This document shows, piece after piece, positions 19,310 to 27,907 of a stretch of DNA of 64,000 nt; positions within the stretch are counted from its first letter, which is position 1; every line of letters begins with the position of its first letter. This DNA comes from an uncultured Chitinophaga sp. GTDB taxonomy: Bacteria; Bacteroidota; Bacteroidia; Chitinophagales; Chitinophagaceae. Under the pieces are notes generated by a model, which had not been told where the DNA came from, made no database searches, and saw only the letters and a list, made by a program, of their open reading frames with translations. The DNA is taken from the NCBI RefSeq assembly GCF_946479755.1, contig NZ_CAMLHC010000004.1:248001-312000 (forward strand), in the 5' to 3' direction. The translations under genes were made by a program, and so were the position numbers.

Positions 19310-21640
19310 TCAGAAATTATACCGGAAACCGAGGTTAAACCGGGCGCCGCTGCCTTTGATATAGGAATCCGTTCTCACCCGTGCCTGCGACATCACCGGG
19401 TAATAATCGGCATTCAGCAGGTTATCCACACCCAGCCGGATAGAGGCGGCGGCGTTGAACTGGTAGGCGGTATACAGGTTGACGAGCGAAAAATCACTCA
19501 CCGGCCCGTTGCCCAGGTCATACTCTTTGGTATTGGGATTGGGATCGAAACGTTTCCGTACGCCGGAGTAGATGTAATACACCCCAAGGTCCCACTGTTG
19601 CAGCGGAGAATAATTCACATTGACGGTCATCTTATCCGGTGTGATGCGGGTGGTAGGCAGCCATGTCTTCACCCCGTTGACGTCCTTTTTACCTTCCACA
19701 TGGGTGTAAGCTGCATTGGCAGAGAGATTGGGAAGGAACTGATAACCCGCGGTGACTTCAAAACCCTGTACGCGTTCCGGCGCTCTCTCCGGGACGGCCA
19801 CGCCGTTCACGTCTTTCAGGCTGGTACCGAGGTTGGAGGTGCTGATAAAATAAGAACCGGAAGCGTTGAATTTACCGATGTTACTGTTGAAACCCGCTTC
19901 GTAGTTATTGGTAATGATCGCTTTGGTTTCGATGGTATTGATGCTGGTGGCGCCATTGCTGACGGCCTTGGCCAGCCGAAGGGTACGGCCCAGGTCATAC
20001 AGGGAGAAGCTCTGGGAATAGCTGACGAACGGGTTGAACGCCGGGAACCGGGTATACCGCAGCCCGGCATTGAACACCAGTGCTTCGTAAGGCAGATTGC
20101 CGCCCTTTACGAACACACCGCCGGCATAGTTACCAAACTTGATGGTAGTATAGTCAGGAATATCGAGCCGGATGTTTTCGTAACGCAGGCCTGCTTTCAC
20201 GAGGAAGTCCCTGAACAGGTAGGTTTTCAGCTGTGCATAAGGCGCCAGGTTCTTCATGTTCATTTCCGGTACGAAAGGACGTCCGTCCGTGAGTGGCTGG
20301 GCTGTTTTATCGTTCAGTACGTCAACACCCCAGGTAACGTCGCCATGCAGGTTTGGATGGAAATTGAACAGCGTATTGAAGTTCACGCGGGCGCCCATTT
20401 TTTTGGAGGTAATGGCGGAATTGCCCGGTGGCGCATAGAAATCAGAATATTCAAAGACGGTGTAAAAGTCCTGGTAGTAGAGGTTTACGTTCAGCGATGT
20501 ATTACGGAAGATATTTTTACTGGTAAAATTCACATAGGCGTTGTGGTTATAGGGCGTGCCTTGCTTGTCGCCCGGATTGGTGCCGATGATACCAACGATG
20601 GGCCGTTGCCCGAATTTACCTCCGGAGTCAACATAGCTGCTGTTCTGCATGGTCCGGTAATAGTTGTACATCACTTCCAGGCGGTTGTTGTCGTTGAAGT
20701 TGTATCCCAGTTTGGCGAACAGGTTTACGTTTTCGTTCTGGCTGAGCGACTGGAAAGGGGCTATCACCTGGCCTCCGGCGTCTTTGTTGACACCGGTTTG
20801 CTCGTAGGTACCGGCCACCACGTAGTCGAATTTATTGAGGCGGCCGCTGAACTGCTGCGCCACGCGTGCGCCGAGGCTGTTGGCCGCACTGGTGAGCGAG
20901 CCGCTGGCGCTGATGTCGGTGCTGCCGCTGAAACGTTTATTGGGATTGGCTTTGATGGTGATGAAATTGATGATACCGCCGTCGGCGCCGTTGCCATAAA
21001 TGGCGGTGGAACCTTTGATCACTTCTACTCTTTCAATGACAGACACGTCGATGCTGCGCATGTCTTTATCGCCGTTGCGCAGCGGGGTGGATTGCGGGAT
21101 ACCGTCAATCATGATTAACATACCGCGGCCACGCAAGGTTTGCCCCTTGTTGGTAGACGTATTGGTGCCCAGCGTAAGGCCCGGCACGTTCATGCTCAGC
21201 AGCTGGTTGATGTCGGTGGTGATGGCGCTTTGTTCCCGCAGTTGTTTGCCGCTGATGATCGTGATGGAAGACGGGACGGTGCCGAGTGTTTCCCGGTTAC
21301 GGCTGGCGGTGACTACTACTTCGTTCAGGCCTACGTCTGACGGTTGTATGGTAAGCGTCAGGGTGGTGATACTATCGGTGATGGTGACCGGCTGTTCCAG
21401 TGTGTTGTAGCCGATGCCGGTAGCAATCAGTTTGTAGCTGCCGGGTTTTATGTTGTTGATACTAAAGGTGCCGTCTGGACCGGAGAGCGCATGTTTCTGC
21501 GTTCCTGCGAGGTAGATGCGCAGCATTGGCACGGCTGTTTGCGCCGTGTCGCGGATGGTGCCCGTGAGTTTTTGTGCGCTTGTCTGTAAAGTAGCCAGGA
21601 GTGCTATAAAGCACAGTGCCAGGTATGGTTTCATTTTCAA
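19310..21640 (-). CDS. TonB-dependent outer membrane receptor (siderophore-type)
   Basis: A 776-residue outer membrane receptor. After a signal peptide (about 1-22) comes a carboxypeptidase-regulatory-like beta-sandwich (about 24-105), then a plug domain beginning at NEVVVTASRNRETLGTVPSSI, then a 22-strand barrel ending in the aromatic FNLGFRYNF insertion signal. It is not a SusC-type protein: there is no SusD partner, and the length and plug match ferric-siderophore receptors. Its start overlaps the stop of the preceding PepSY gene by 4 bases. This pairing points to uptake of a ferric chelate whose iron is reduced at the inner membrane. The ligand is unknown. Confidence 0.88.
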   Translation of the reverse strand: MKMKPYLALCFIALLATLQTSAQKLTGTIRDTAQTAVPMLRIYLAGTQKHALSGPDGTFSINNIKPGSYKLIATGIGYNTLEQPVTITDSITTLTLTIQPSDVGLNEVVVTASRNRETLGTVPSSITIISGKQLREQSAITTDINQLLSMNVPGLTLGTNTSTNKGQTLRGRGMLIMIDGIPQSTPLRNGDKDMRSIDVSVIERVEVIKGSTAIYGNGADGGIINFITIKANPNKRFSGSTDISASGSLTSAANSLGARVAQQFSGRLNKFDYVVAGTYEQTGVNKDAGGQVIAPFQSLSQNENVNLFAKLGYNFNDNNRLEVMYNYYRTMQNSSYVDSGGKFGQRPIVGIIGTNPGDKQGTPYNHNAYVNFTSKNIFRNTSLNVNLYYQDFYTVFEYSDFYAPPGNSAITSKKMGARVNFNTLFNFHPNLHGDVTWGVDVLNDKTAQPLTDGRPFVPEMNMKNLAPYAQLKTYLFRDFLVKAGLRYENIRLDIPDYTTIKFGNYAGGVFVKGGNLPYEALVFNAGLRYTRFPAFNPFVSYSQSFSLYDLGRTLRLAKAVSNGATSINTIETKAIITNNYEAGFNSNIGKFNASGSYFISTSNLGTSLKDVNGVAVPERAPERVQGFEVTAGYQFLPNLSANAAYTHVEGKKDVNGVKTWLPTTRITPDKMTVNVNYSPLQQWDLGVYYIYSGVRKRFDPNPNTKEYDLGNGPVSDFSLVNLYTAYQFNAAASIRLGVDNLLNADYYPVMSQARVRTDSYIKGSGARFNLGFRYNF

Positions 21641-22713
21641 AGCTGATGTTTTTTAATGATGTACTTCCGGCGGTACCATATCAGGAAACCGGATATGGAC
21701 AGGATGCCAGGTGCAAGGCCCAGAAGGGCGTACAGTATTTTAACAGGAATACCGCCATAGTTGCCGAAGTGCAGGGGCGCCATGGCGGCGTTGAATTTAT
21801 CGCCGAAGGCGGCGTTGCTGAAATTGATTGTCTTTTTTACCTGCCCGTTGACGTCGAAATGCACGGAGGAGCTATAGCGGCCCCAGATAGGTGCTTCGTA
21901 GGCATGCCCCAGGATGCGGACCGGGTCACCGGCTTTTTTAGGCGGACGGATGCCCATGGCTTCAAACCCGGGAATTTGCGCCGCGGCCTTGGTCAGCAGC
22001 GCTTCGTAGTCAATCGGAAGGGGAGCGCCTACATTGGGAAAAGGACCGGTGGTTTTCCGGTTCTCCAGTACTTTCAATTGCATCATGAAGCCGGTGAAGG
22101 CAATGAGGAGGTTAAAAAGCAGTGCCCAGACGCCCACAATGCGGTGCAGGTTGCGCCAGCGCCGGGTGCGGCTGCCCCATTCGGGCTTCAGGCGGAAGGT
22201 GAGCACTTTGTAGATTGACTTCCGGTATACCCAGATACCGGTGAGGAGGGAGGTAAACAGCAGGATGCTGACCACCAGCATTACTTTGGCGCCTGTTTTC
22301 CCGCTCAGCAGGGAGAAGTGCAGGTAGATCAGAAAACCCGAAAAATAGCCGGTATTGGAATGTTGGTGGATGACTTCCCCCGTGTAGGGGTTTAGGAAAA
22401 GATATACTTTATGATCGGGGCCATATTCGGCCCTGACGATGGCTGGTTCTTCCGGTGTTTGCGGTAGCCGGGAGAAGAAGAGGTAGGGCGTGCCGGTTGG
22501 GAGTGACTTACCTGCTTGTTGCAACAGTTCAAACAGCGGTTTCCGTTGTGTGCCTGGTGCGATGTGGTAGGTTTCATGATGCAGCGCTTCGTCTATTTCT
22601 TCGCTGAAAACCAGCAGGGTGCCTGTTATGCTGGCAAAAAGCAGCATAATGCCTACGATGAGGCCGGTAATGCGGTGAACAGTGAAAAGCTGTTTATGCC
22701 AGTATTGTTTCAA
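21637..22713 (-). CDS. PepSY-associated TM (iron-regulated membrane) protein
   Basis: A 358-residue inner-membrane protein with about four transmembrane helices: the first is LIVGIMLLFASITGTLLVF, others lie near 140-160, 185-210 and 325-350. A periplasmic PepSY-like region lies between helices 1 and 2. Conserved histidines near the helices (HRITGL near 14, HLHFSL-type segment, NLHRIVGVWALLFNL) suggest haem binding, as in FhuF/FpvG-like siderophore reductases. It is the first gene of a two-gene operon with the TonB receptor (ATGA overlap). It likely reduces imported ferric siderophore in the periplasm (inference). Confidence 0.83.
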   Translation of the reverse strand: MKQYWHKQLFTVHRITGLIVGIMLLFASITGTLLVFSEEIDEALHHETYHIAPGTQRKPLFELLQQAGKSLPTGTPYLFFSRLPQTPEEPAIVRAEYGPDHKVYLFLNPYTGEVIHQHSNTGYFSGFLIYLHFSLLSGKTGAKVMLVVSILLFTSLLTGIWVYRKSIYKVLTFRLKPEWGSRTRRWRNLHRIVGVWALLFNLLIAFTGFMMQLKVLENRKTTGPFPNVGAPLPIDYEALLTKAAAQIPGFEAMGIRPPKKAGDPVRILGHAYEAPIWGRYSSSVHFDVNGQVKKTINFSNAAFGDKFNAAMAPLHFGNYGGIPVKILYALLGLAPGILSISGFLIWYRRKYIIKKHQL

Positions 22714-22836
22714 TTTCCTTATTAGTTTTTACTTGCTGCCTGATGCTGGTTGACAGGGGTGGGCACGAAAGTGCTATGTCCCGGCGGTTGACTGTAATCA
22801 GTTATCTGTTACACCAGCTATTTGCAGTCGTGGCTG

Positions 22837-22844
22837 CAAAGGTA
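22837..22844 (-). promoter_or_regulatory. -7 box TACCTTTG of the PepSY-receptor operon
   Basis: Perfect TAnnTTTG on the minus strand. The predicted leader to the start at 22713 is about 117 bases, long enough for a regulatory element, though I recognise no riboswitch or Fur box in it. Confidence 0.5.
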
Positions 22845-22981
22845 CTGCTGTACTGCCGGAAGCGTTTACGCAATCGGGAAAATTATTTGAAGGCAGGGGT
22901 TAAAAACGGTGATTTTGACAGTTAGCTGATTTATTGTTGCAGTCTCATACTTTAACAAGCTATTAACAAAATACCACATTG

Positions 22982-23140
22982 GTGTTATATGATACTGGGA
23001 AAACTACTCTATTTTTGAAATGTAGCAATGATACAACGCTAAATACAGAAAAAGATATTTATATAAAATACTTGGAATCACTTGGTTATTCCAAATTCTA
23101 TGAAGACCATATATTCTACCATGTCCTGATGAAAATTTAG
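22982..23140 (+). pseudogene. Small open frame or C-terminal gene remnant
   Basis: From GTG at 22982 to TAG at 23138-23140 the frame encodes 52 residues. It reads like real protein, with segments DTGKTTLFLKCSND and YIKYLESLGYSKFYEDH and few rare residues. The frame is open upstream to a stop at 22964-22966, and there is no ATG start. A good terminator follows 40 bases after the stop. It may be the surviving 3' end of a decayed gene or a small protein starting at GTG or TTG. No family is recognised. Confidence 0.35.
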
Positions 23141-23177
23141 TGAAATTTTACACCTAGTGAAAGAACGATTTGAGTAG

Positions 23178-23208
23178 GGCTGAGGAAACTCAGCCCTTTT
23201 GTATTTTG
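23178..23208 (+). terminator. Terminator with GAAA tetraloop
   Basis: Eight-bp stem GGGCTGAG and CTCAGCCC closed by a GAAA loop, followed by TTTTGTATTTT. It has no intact upstream gene, which supports the view that a gene was lost here. Confidence 0.85.
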
Positions 23209-23238
23209 ATAGTTAGCCCTCCAAATATTTTGTTTGTG

Positions 23239-23246
23239 TAGTTTTG
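23239..23246 (+). promoter_or_regulatory. -7 box TAGTTTTG for the small membrane protein gene
   Basis: Perfect TAnnTTTG, 22 bases before the TTG at 23268. It supports the TTG start over the ATG 78 bases further downstream. Confidence 0.5.
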
Positions 23247-23267
23247 CATTAGCGATCTCATCAATGC

Positions 23268-23846
23268 TTGACGTTCAACCCGAAAAATAATGCACCTGTG
23301 AAATTTTATGTCCGCTTTATAGTTGTGAAAAGATATGTTCCCAGGATGGTAAAGGCTTTGTGGCTTTTGATCATCGCTGGTTCGGTTATTTTTATAGCTG
23401 CCTCGTTTATAGCTGCTATTAAGTTTTTATTACCCTATGCTTTAGGTGGTTGTGTGTTGGGAACAGTGGCGCAGAATTTTTTCGATCGATATAAAGAAAC
23501 AGGAGCATGTGCTCTGACTGACCAGGAGATTATTGTCGCATCGGGGGAGGAAATAACAAAGTATCCGCTTTCCGCTATAACGGACCTTAAGCTGCATTTT
23601 TTGGGTTATTGGGGAATGGAGCTGAAACCAACCCGCATGCGTGGAGGGGATATGCCGAATTATAGTGATGGGGCCATGAACAGCCTTGTCTTTCGGTATA
23701 AAGGAGAGGAGGTTAAGATTGGACTTATGTTTTACCGCCAACATCTTAGCGCGATGAATACACTTCTTACGATGTGGGAGGAGCAGGGGATAACCTGCGA
23801 ATTGTATGGCAGAAAGAATGTGGAGAGAAGGCGGTTCAGGATTTAA
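23268..23846 (+). CDS. Small membrane protein with PH-like C-terminal domain, unknown function
   Basis: Up to 192 residues. Two adjacent hydrophobic helices (about 27-65) are followed by a soluble part of about 120 residues, with alternating strands and the segment ALTDQEIIVASGEEITKYPLSAITDL. This resembles the YcxB/bPH-like domain of small Bacteroidota membrane proteins, a weak similarity judged by eye. The start is uncertain: TTG 23268 (favoured by promoter position), GTG 23298 or ATG 23346. It lies in the AT-rich island and has no functional neighbour. Confidence 0.55.
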   Translation: MTFNPKNNAPVKFYVRFIVVKRYVPRMVKALWLLIIAGSVIFIAASFIAAIKFLLPYALGGCVLGTVAQNFFDRYKETGACALTDQEIIVASGEEITKYPLSAITDLKLHFLGYWGMELKPTRMRGGDMPNYSDGAMNSLVFRYKGEEVKIGLMFYRQHLSAMNTLLTMWEEQGITCELYGRKNVERRRFRI

Positions 23847-23869
23847 TTACTCACAGAAATGCATCGATA

Positions 23870-23902
23870 AAAAAGCCTTCCTGCAATACAGGAAGGCTTT
23901 TT
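23870..23902. terminator. Bidirectional terminator
   Basis: Fourteen-bp stem AAAAAGCCTTCCTG and CAGGAAGGCTTTTT, loop CAATA. It serves the small membrane protein gene and the convergent oxoamine synthase gene. Confidence 0.9.
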
Positions 23903-23924
23903 ATATAAATAGTTTGCAGATGGC

Positions 23925-25166
23925 TTACACCATTGGAATTTCTGCCACCTGGTAAACTTTCTCGTCAAGCTTCGCTTTGGTTTCGCTGAAAGCTTTCAGT
24001 GTCAGTTCAATATCCTCGTCTGTGTGAGCAGCGGTGGGGATAAGGCGATAGATGATCTGGCCTTTAGGAATAACGGGGTATACCACGATAGAGCAGAAGA
24101 TATTGTAGTTTTCGCGGAGGTCCAGGCACATGGCGGTGGCTTCCGGAATATCGCCCTGCAGGTAGATCGGGGTAACGGGGGAGTTGGTTTTACCGATGTT
24201 GAAACCGCGGGCTTTGAGGCCGTTCTGCAGTTTATTCACATTTTCCCACAGTTTTGCTTTCATTTCCGGGTGTTTGCGCATCAGTTCCACTCTTTTCAGG
24301 TGGCCGATAACGATAGGCAGCGGAATAGATTTGGCAAATATCTGGGAGCGCATGTTATAGCGCAGGTAGTTGATGATTGCTTTTTCGCCGCTGATGAAAG
24401 CGCCGATGGAAGCGCCGGATTTAGCGAAGGTGTTGAACAGGAGATCGATTTTATCCTGAACGCCTTGTTCTTCGCCGGTACCGGCACCGGTTTTACCCAT
24501 GGTACCGAAGCCGTGGGCGTCGTCTACCAGCAGGCGGAATTCAAATTTATCTTTCAGGGCAGCGATTTCTTTCAGTTTACCCTGATCGCCGGCCATGCCG
24601 AAAACGCCTTCTGTTACTACCAGGATACCGCCGCCTTGTGCGTTGGCCAGTTCAGTAGCACGTCTCAGTTGTTTTTCACAATCTTCGATGTCGTTGTGTT
24701 TGAACACATAACGTTTGCCGGGGTGGAGGCGTAAGCCGTCCAGGATGCTGGCGTGGCATTCTGCATCGTACACAATAACGTCCCTGCGGCCGCAAACAGC
24801 ATCGATGGCACTCATGATGCCCTGGTAGCCGTAGTTGAGCAGGGTGGTATCTTCTTTTCCCATGTAATCGGACAGTTCGCGCTCGAGCTGCTCGTGATAG
24901 TTGGTGTTACCGCTCATCATGCGGGCGCCCATCGGCGCCGCCAGGCCGTAGTCGGCTGCTGCCTTTGCGTCGGTAGCCCGTACTTCCGGATGATTGGCCA
25001 GCCCCAGGTAGTTGTTGAGGCTCCAAACTATTTTTTCATTGCCCCGGAATTTCATGCGGGGGCCTATTTCTCCTTCCAGTTTAGGAAAGGCGAAATAGCC
25101 ATGGGCTCTGTCTGAATGCTCCCCAATGGGGCCCATGTGTTTCAGCAGTTTCTCGAAAATATCCAT
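23925..25166 (-). CDS. Alpha-oxoamine synthase family PLP enzyme (candidate cysteate or serine acyltransferase)
   Basis: A 413-residue fold-type I PLP enzyme of the family that condenses an amino acid with an acyl-CoA (KBL, AONS, ALAS, serine palmitoyltransferase). Seen: H138 (YDAECHAS) stacking on PLP, the DDAHGFG motif at 215-221 and the PLP lysine K249 in FNTFAKSGASIGAF. The N-terminus (GYFAFPKLEGEI) and the missing biotin-pathway or threonine-dehydrogenase neighbours argue against BioF or Kbl. In this phylum such enzymes make sphingolipids (from serine) or capnine sulfonolipids (from cysteate). A ComA homologue 5.7 kb away makes the cysteate option attractive. Specificity is not proven. 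Confidence 0.75.
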   Translation of the reverse strand: MDIFEKLLKHMGPIGEHSDRAHGYFAFPKLEGEIGPRMKFRGNEKIVWSLNNYLGLANHPEVRATDAKAAADYGLAAPMGARMMSGNTNYHEQLERELSDYMGKEDTTLLNYGYQGIMSAIDAVCGRRDVIVYDAECHASILDGLRLHPGKRYVFKHNDIEDCEKQLRRATELANAQGGGILVVTEGVFGMAGDQGKLKEIAALKDKFEFRLLVDDAHGFGTMGKTGAGTGEEQGVQDKIDLLFNTFAKSGASIGAFISGEKAIINYLRYNMRSQIFAKSIPLPIVIGHLKRVELMRKHPEMKAKLWENVNKLQNGLKARGFNIGKTNSPVTPIYLQGDIPEATAMCLDLRENYNIFCSIVVYPVIPKGQIIYRLIPTAAHTDEDIELTLKAFSETKAKLDEKVYQVAEIPMV

Positions 25167-25211
25167 ACGCTATATTATGTAATAGTTAAATGCTTTGGTA
25201 AAAAGAGGACA

Positions 25212-25219
25212 CAAAGGTA
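25212..25219 (-). promoter_or_regulatory. -7 box TACCTTTG of the oxoamine synthase gene
   Basis: Perfect TAnnTTTG on the minus strand, with TTTAG about 18 bases further upstream as a possible -33 element. The leader is about 40 bases. Confidence 0.5.
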
Positions 25220-25305
25220 TTAAAATATTGCTTTTTCTAAACTTCGATTACTTTTGCCAGCGTCATTTTTAATGCAACAATGTTGCCGGACTCTGCCGGT
25301 AAATG

Positions 25306-25313
25306 TACGTTTA
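25306..25313 (+). promoter_or_regulatory. Putative -7 box TACGTTTA of the phosphatase gene
   Basis: Matches TAnnTTTG except at the last base. TTGC about 19 bases upstream may be the -33 element. The ATG is 24 bases downstream. Confidence 0.35.
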
Positions 25314-25337
25314 TCTTATAAAAAGTAATAATATCTA

Positions 25338-27008
25338 ATGAAAAGGATTTCCCTGCTTGCCTTTACCCTGGTCATCGCCACTATAGGCACCCGGGCGCAG
25401 AAGGCCACCTCACCAAAACCTTTCAATCATCTGGCGGCAGCCAAAAACAGCAAAACAGCTGCCAGACCTAAACTGATCGTAGGCATGGTCGTAGACCAGA
25501 TGCGCTGGGACTACCTGTACCGCTACAGCAACAGGTACAGCGCCGGAGGCTTTAAAAGGTTGCTGCATGACGGGTTTTCCTGCGAAAATACGCTGATCAA
25601 CTATACCCCCACCATCACCGCCTGTGGTCATACCTGCGTGTATACCGGTTCCGTACCTGCCATACACGGCATTATCGGCAACACCTGGTACAGTCCCGAA
25701 ATAGGCCGTACCATGTACTGTGCGGAAGATACTACCATGACCACCGTTGGCAGCGCCTCCGCCGCCGGTAAAATGAGCCCGCGCAATATGCTGGTGACTA
25801 CCATCGGTGATGAGTTGCGCCTGTCCAACCAGTTCCAGAGCAAAGTAGTGGGCGTGGCCATCAAAGACCGCGGCGCCATCCTGCCCGCAGGCCACAGCGC
25901 CAACGCCGCTTTCTGGTACGACGGCAGCACCGGCAACTGGGTAACCAGCTCCTACTATATGAACGAACTGCCATCCTGGGCACAACAGTTCAACAGCGAA
26001 AAATGGCCGCAGCAATACCTGTCCAAACCCTGGAACACGCTGTATCCCATATCTACCTATACCCTCAGCACCGCGGATGAAAAAGCGTATGAAGGCAAGT
26101 ATAAAAACAGCACTACCGGCACCTCTTTCCCGCACGACCTGAGCAGCATCGCGAACGGTTCCATCGCCGCTTCTCCTTTCGGCAATACAATGACGCTGGA
26201 GTTTGCCAAAAAAGCCATGGAAGCGTATAACATGGGTAAGGGCGCTGTGACCGATTTCCTCGCCATCAGCCTGTCTTCCCCGGATTATGTGGGTCACCAG
26301 TTCGGTCCCAACTCTATCGAAGCAGAAGACACTTACCTGCGCCTGGACCACGATCTGGCTACTTTCTTCCAGTACCTGGACGCTAACATCGGTAAGGGAC
26401 AGTATCTCTTCTTTATCACCGCCGATCACGGCGTAGCGCATGTGCCGGGGTTCCTGGAAGAAAACAGGCTGCCCGGTGGCACCTGGGACGACCGTGCCGC
26501 CATGAAAGACCTGAATGAGAAGCTGGCCGCGAAATTCGGTGTAAAAGACGTCATCAAAGCGGTAGACAATTACCAGCTGTGGCTGAACCACGACGTGCTG
26601 GAAGCTTCCGGCAAAAACTACAACGACATTCAGCAGTTCATCATTACCACCCTGCAGAAATCACCGGCCGTTGCCAAAGTTTTCCCGATAAAGGACCTGA
26701 TGATAACAGTGTTGCCCGAACCGATGCGGACCATGATGACCAACGGTTACAATACCAAGCGCAGCGGCGATATCCAGATCGTGCTGTCCCCCGCTTATAT
26801 TGACGGCGGCAAAACCGGCACCACACACGGTTTATGGTATCCTTACGACGCACACATCCCGCTGGTATGGATGGGATGGGGTGTGAAGCCTGGTAAAACC
26901 AACCGTACCGTGGGAATGACGGATATTGCGCCTACCCTGGCCGCCCTGTTGCGTATCCAGATGCCCAGTGGCAACGTAGGACAAGTGATCCAGGAGATTA
27001 CTCATTAA
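25338..27008 (+). CDS. PafA-type alkaline phosphatase
   Basis: Exported phosphomonoesterase of the alkaline phosphatase superfamily, 556 residues with a signal peptide (about 1-20). Inferred active-site residues: metal ligand D53 (VVDQMRWD), nucleophile T94 (PTITACGHT), N115 (HGIIGN) and the K176/R178 pair in IKDRG that distinguishes PafA monoesterases from NPP diesterases. Later metal ligands are in DYVGHQFGPNSIE and TADHGV. PafA enzymes are calcium-independent and release phosphate even when phosphate is plentiful. Here it probably frees phosphate from organic substrates in the periplasm. It is monocistronic. Confidence 0.88.
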   Translation: MKRISLLAFTLVIATIGTRAQKATSPKPFNHLAAAKNSKTAARPKLIVGMVVDQMRWDYLYRYSNRYSAGGFKRLLHDGFSCENTLINYTPTITACGHTCVYTGSVPAIHGIIGNTWYSPEIGRTMYCAEDTTMTTVGSASAAGKMSPRNMLVTTIGDELRLSNQFQSKVVGVAIKDRGAILPAGHSANAAFWYDGSTGNWVTSSYYMNELPSWAQQFNSEKWPQQYLSKPWNTLYPISTYTLSTADEKAYEGKYKNSTTGTSFPHDLSSIANGSIAASPFGNTMTLEFAKKAMEAYNMGKGAVTDFLAISLSSPDYVGHQFGPNSIEAEDTYLRLDHDLATFFQYLDANIGKGQYLFFITADHGVAHVPGFLEENRLPGGTWDDRAAMKDLNEKLAAKFGVKDVIKAVDNYQLWLNHDVLEASGKNYNDIQQFIITTLQKSPAVAKVFPIKDLMITVLPEPMRTMMTNGYNTKRSGDIQIVLSPAYIDGGKTGTTHGLWYPYDAHIPLVWMGWGVKPGKTNRTVGMTDIAPTLAALLRIQMPSGNVGQVIQEITH

Positions 27009-27089
27009 AAGTTTATTCCTTATATTGCTCATGGAAGTACGGATGGTACCACCCCTGGTGGCCATCCGTACTACGTAATTCTTTACCAT

Positions 27090-27869
27090 ATGGAATTCAA
27101 CTTGTTGCAATATGAGGTGGCGTCCCGTGTCGCCACGATCACGCTGAACCGGCCCGACAAGCGGAATGCGCTGAACGGCCAGCTGGTAGCGGAGCTTCGG
27201 CAGGCATTTGCCCGGGCTGCTGCCGCAGACGACGTGAAAGTGATTATTTTGAAAGGCAATGGAGAAGCTTTCTGTGCCGGGGCAGACCTGGAATACCTGC
27301 AGCAGTTGCAGCAAAATACCTATGATGAAAACCTGGCTGATTCGCGGGAGCTGATGCAACTGTTCCACGAGATTTACCAGCTCGATAAAGTGGTGATAGC
27401 ACAGGTAGAAGGCCATGCCGTAGCCGGTGGATGTGGCCTGGTGACCGTCTGCGACCTGAGTTATGCCGTACCCGAAGCCATGATGGGCTATACCGAAGTG
27501 AAAATAGGCTTTATTCCTGCCCTGGTGGCTGTTTTCCTCGTCCGTAAAATAGGAGAGGGAAGGGCCCGCGAGTTGCTGCTGACCGGCCGGCTGGTGACCG
27601 CCGAAAAAGCCGCCCGCGACGGGCTGATCACCGCCGTTGTACCTGCCGGAGAAATGAAGGAATATGTGGCCAAAGTGGCTGCCAGTCTATGTAACGACGC
27701 ATCCGGCAACTCCCTGAAGGTGACAAAAAAATTGATTGGCACAGTGTTGGACTTACCTATACAAGACGGGCTGGAGCATGCAGCTGAATTAAATGCCGCC
27801 ACCCGTGGACATGAAGATTGTAAACGCGGGATAGCTGCGTTTCTGCATAAAGAAAAGCTGGTATGGTAA
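27090..27869 (+). CDS. Enoyl-CoA hydratase/isomerase family protein
   Basis: A 259-residue crotonase-fold enzyme. The oxyanion-hole backbone groups are at A63-L67 (FCAGADL) and G113-G114 (VAGGCGL). The catalytic glutamate E136 (GYTEVKIG) is present, while the second glutamate of classical hydratases is not evident (the segment continues FIPALVAVF). This pattern fits methylglutaconyl-CoA hydratase-like or related enzymes of branched-chain amino acid breakdown, but substrate cannot be fixed. The downstream secreted-protein gene starts 39 bases after its stop. Confidence 0.82.
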   Translation: MEFNLLQYEVASRVATITLNRPDKRNALNGQLVAELRQAFARAAAADDVKVIILKGNGEAFCAGADLEYLQQLQQNTYDENLADSRELMQLFHEIYQLDKVVIAQVEGHAVAGGCGLVTVCDLSYAVPEAMMGYTEVKIGFIPALVAVFLVRKIGEGRARELLLTGRLVTAEKAARDGLITAVVPAGEMKEYVAKVAASLCNDASGNSLKVTKKLIGTVLDLPIQDGLEHAAELNAATRGHEDCKRGIAAFLHKEKLVW

Positions 27870-27907
27870 AACCTACCGGCTGTCAACCACTCACCAACAC
27901 CACGACT

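Larger units (their letters stand above)
22920..23267. other. AT-rich intergenic island with a gene remnant and terminator
   Basis: The base composition changes visibly to AT-rich after about 22920. The stretch holds a 52-codon open frame (22982-23140), an orphan terminator (23178-23208) and a promoter for the next gene. Codons here (AAA, ATA, TTA, TAT) differ from the GC-richer usage of neighbouring genes. Confidence 0.5.

Noticed and set aside
22714..22836. Possible cobalamin or other riboswitch in the leader of the PepSY-receptor operon
   Set aside because: No conserved B12-box or other known core is visible, and no stable multi-helix fold was found by eye.
19598..26591. Long antisense frames opposite the TonB receptor (506 codons) and the PafA-type phosphatase (393 codons)
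   Set aside because: They shadow well-supported genes and have no protein-like motifs.
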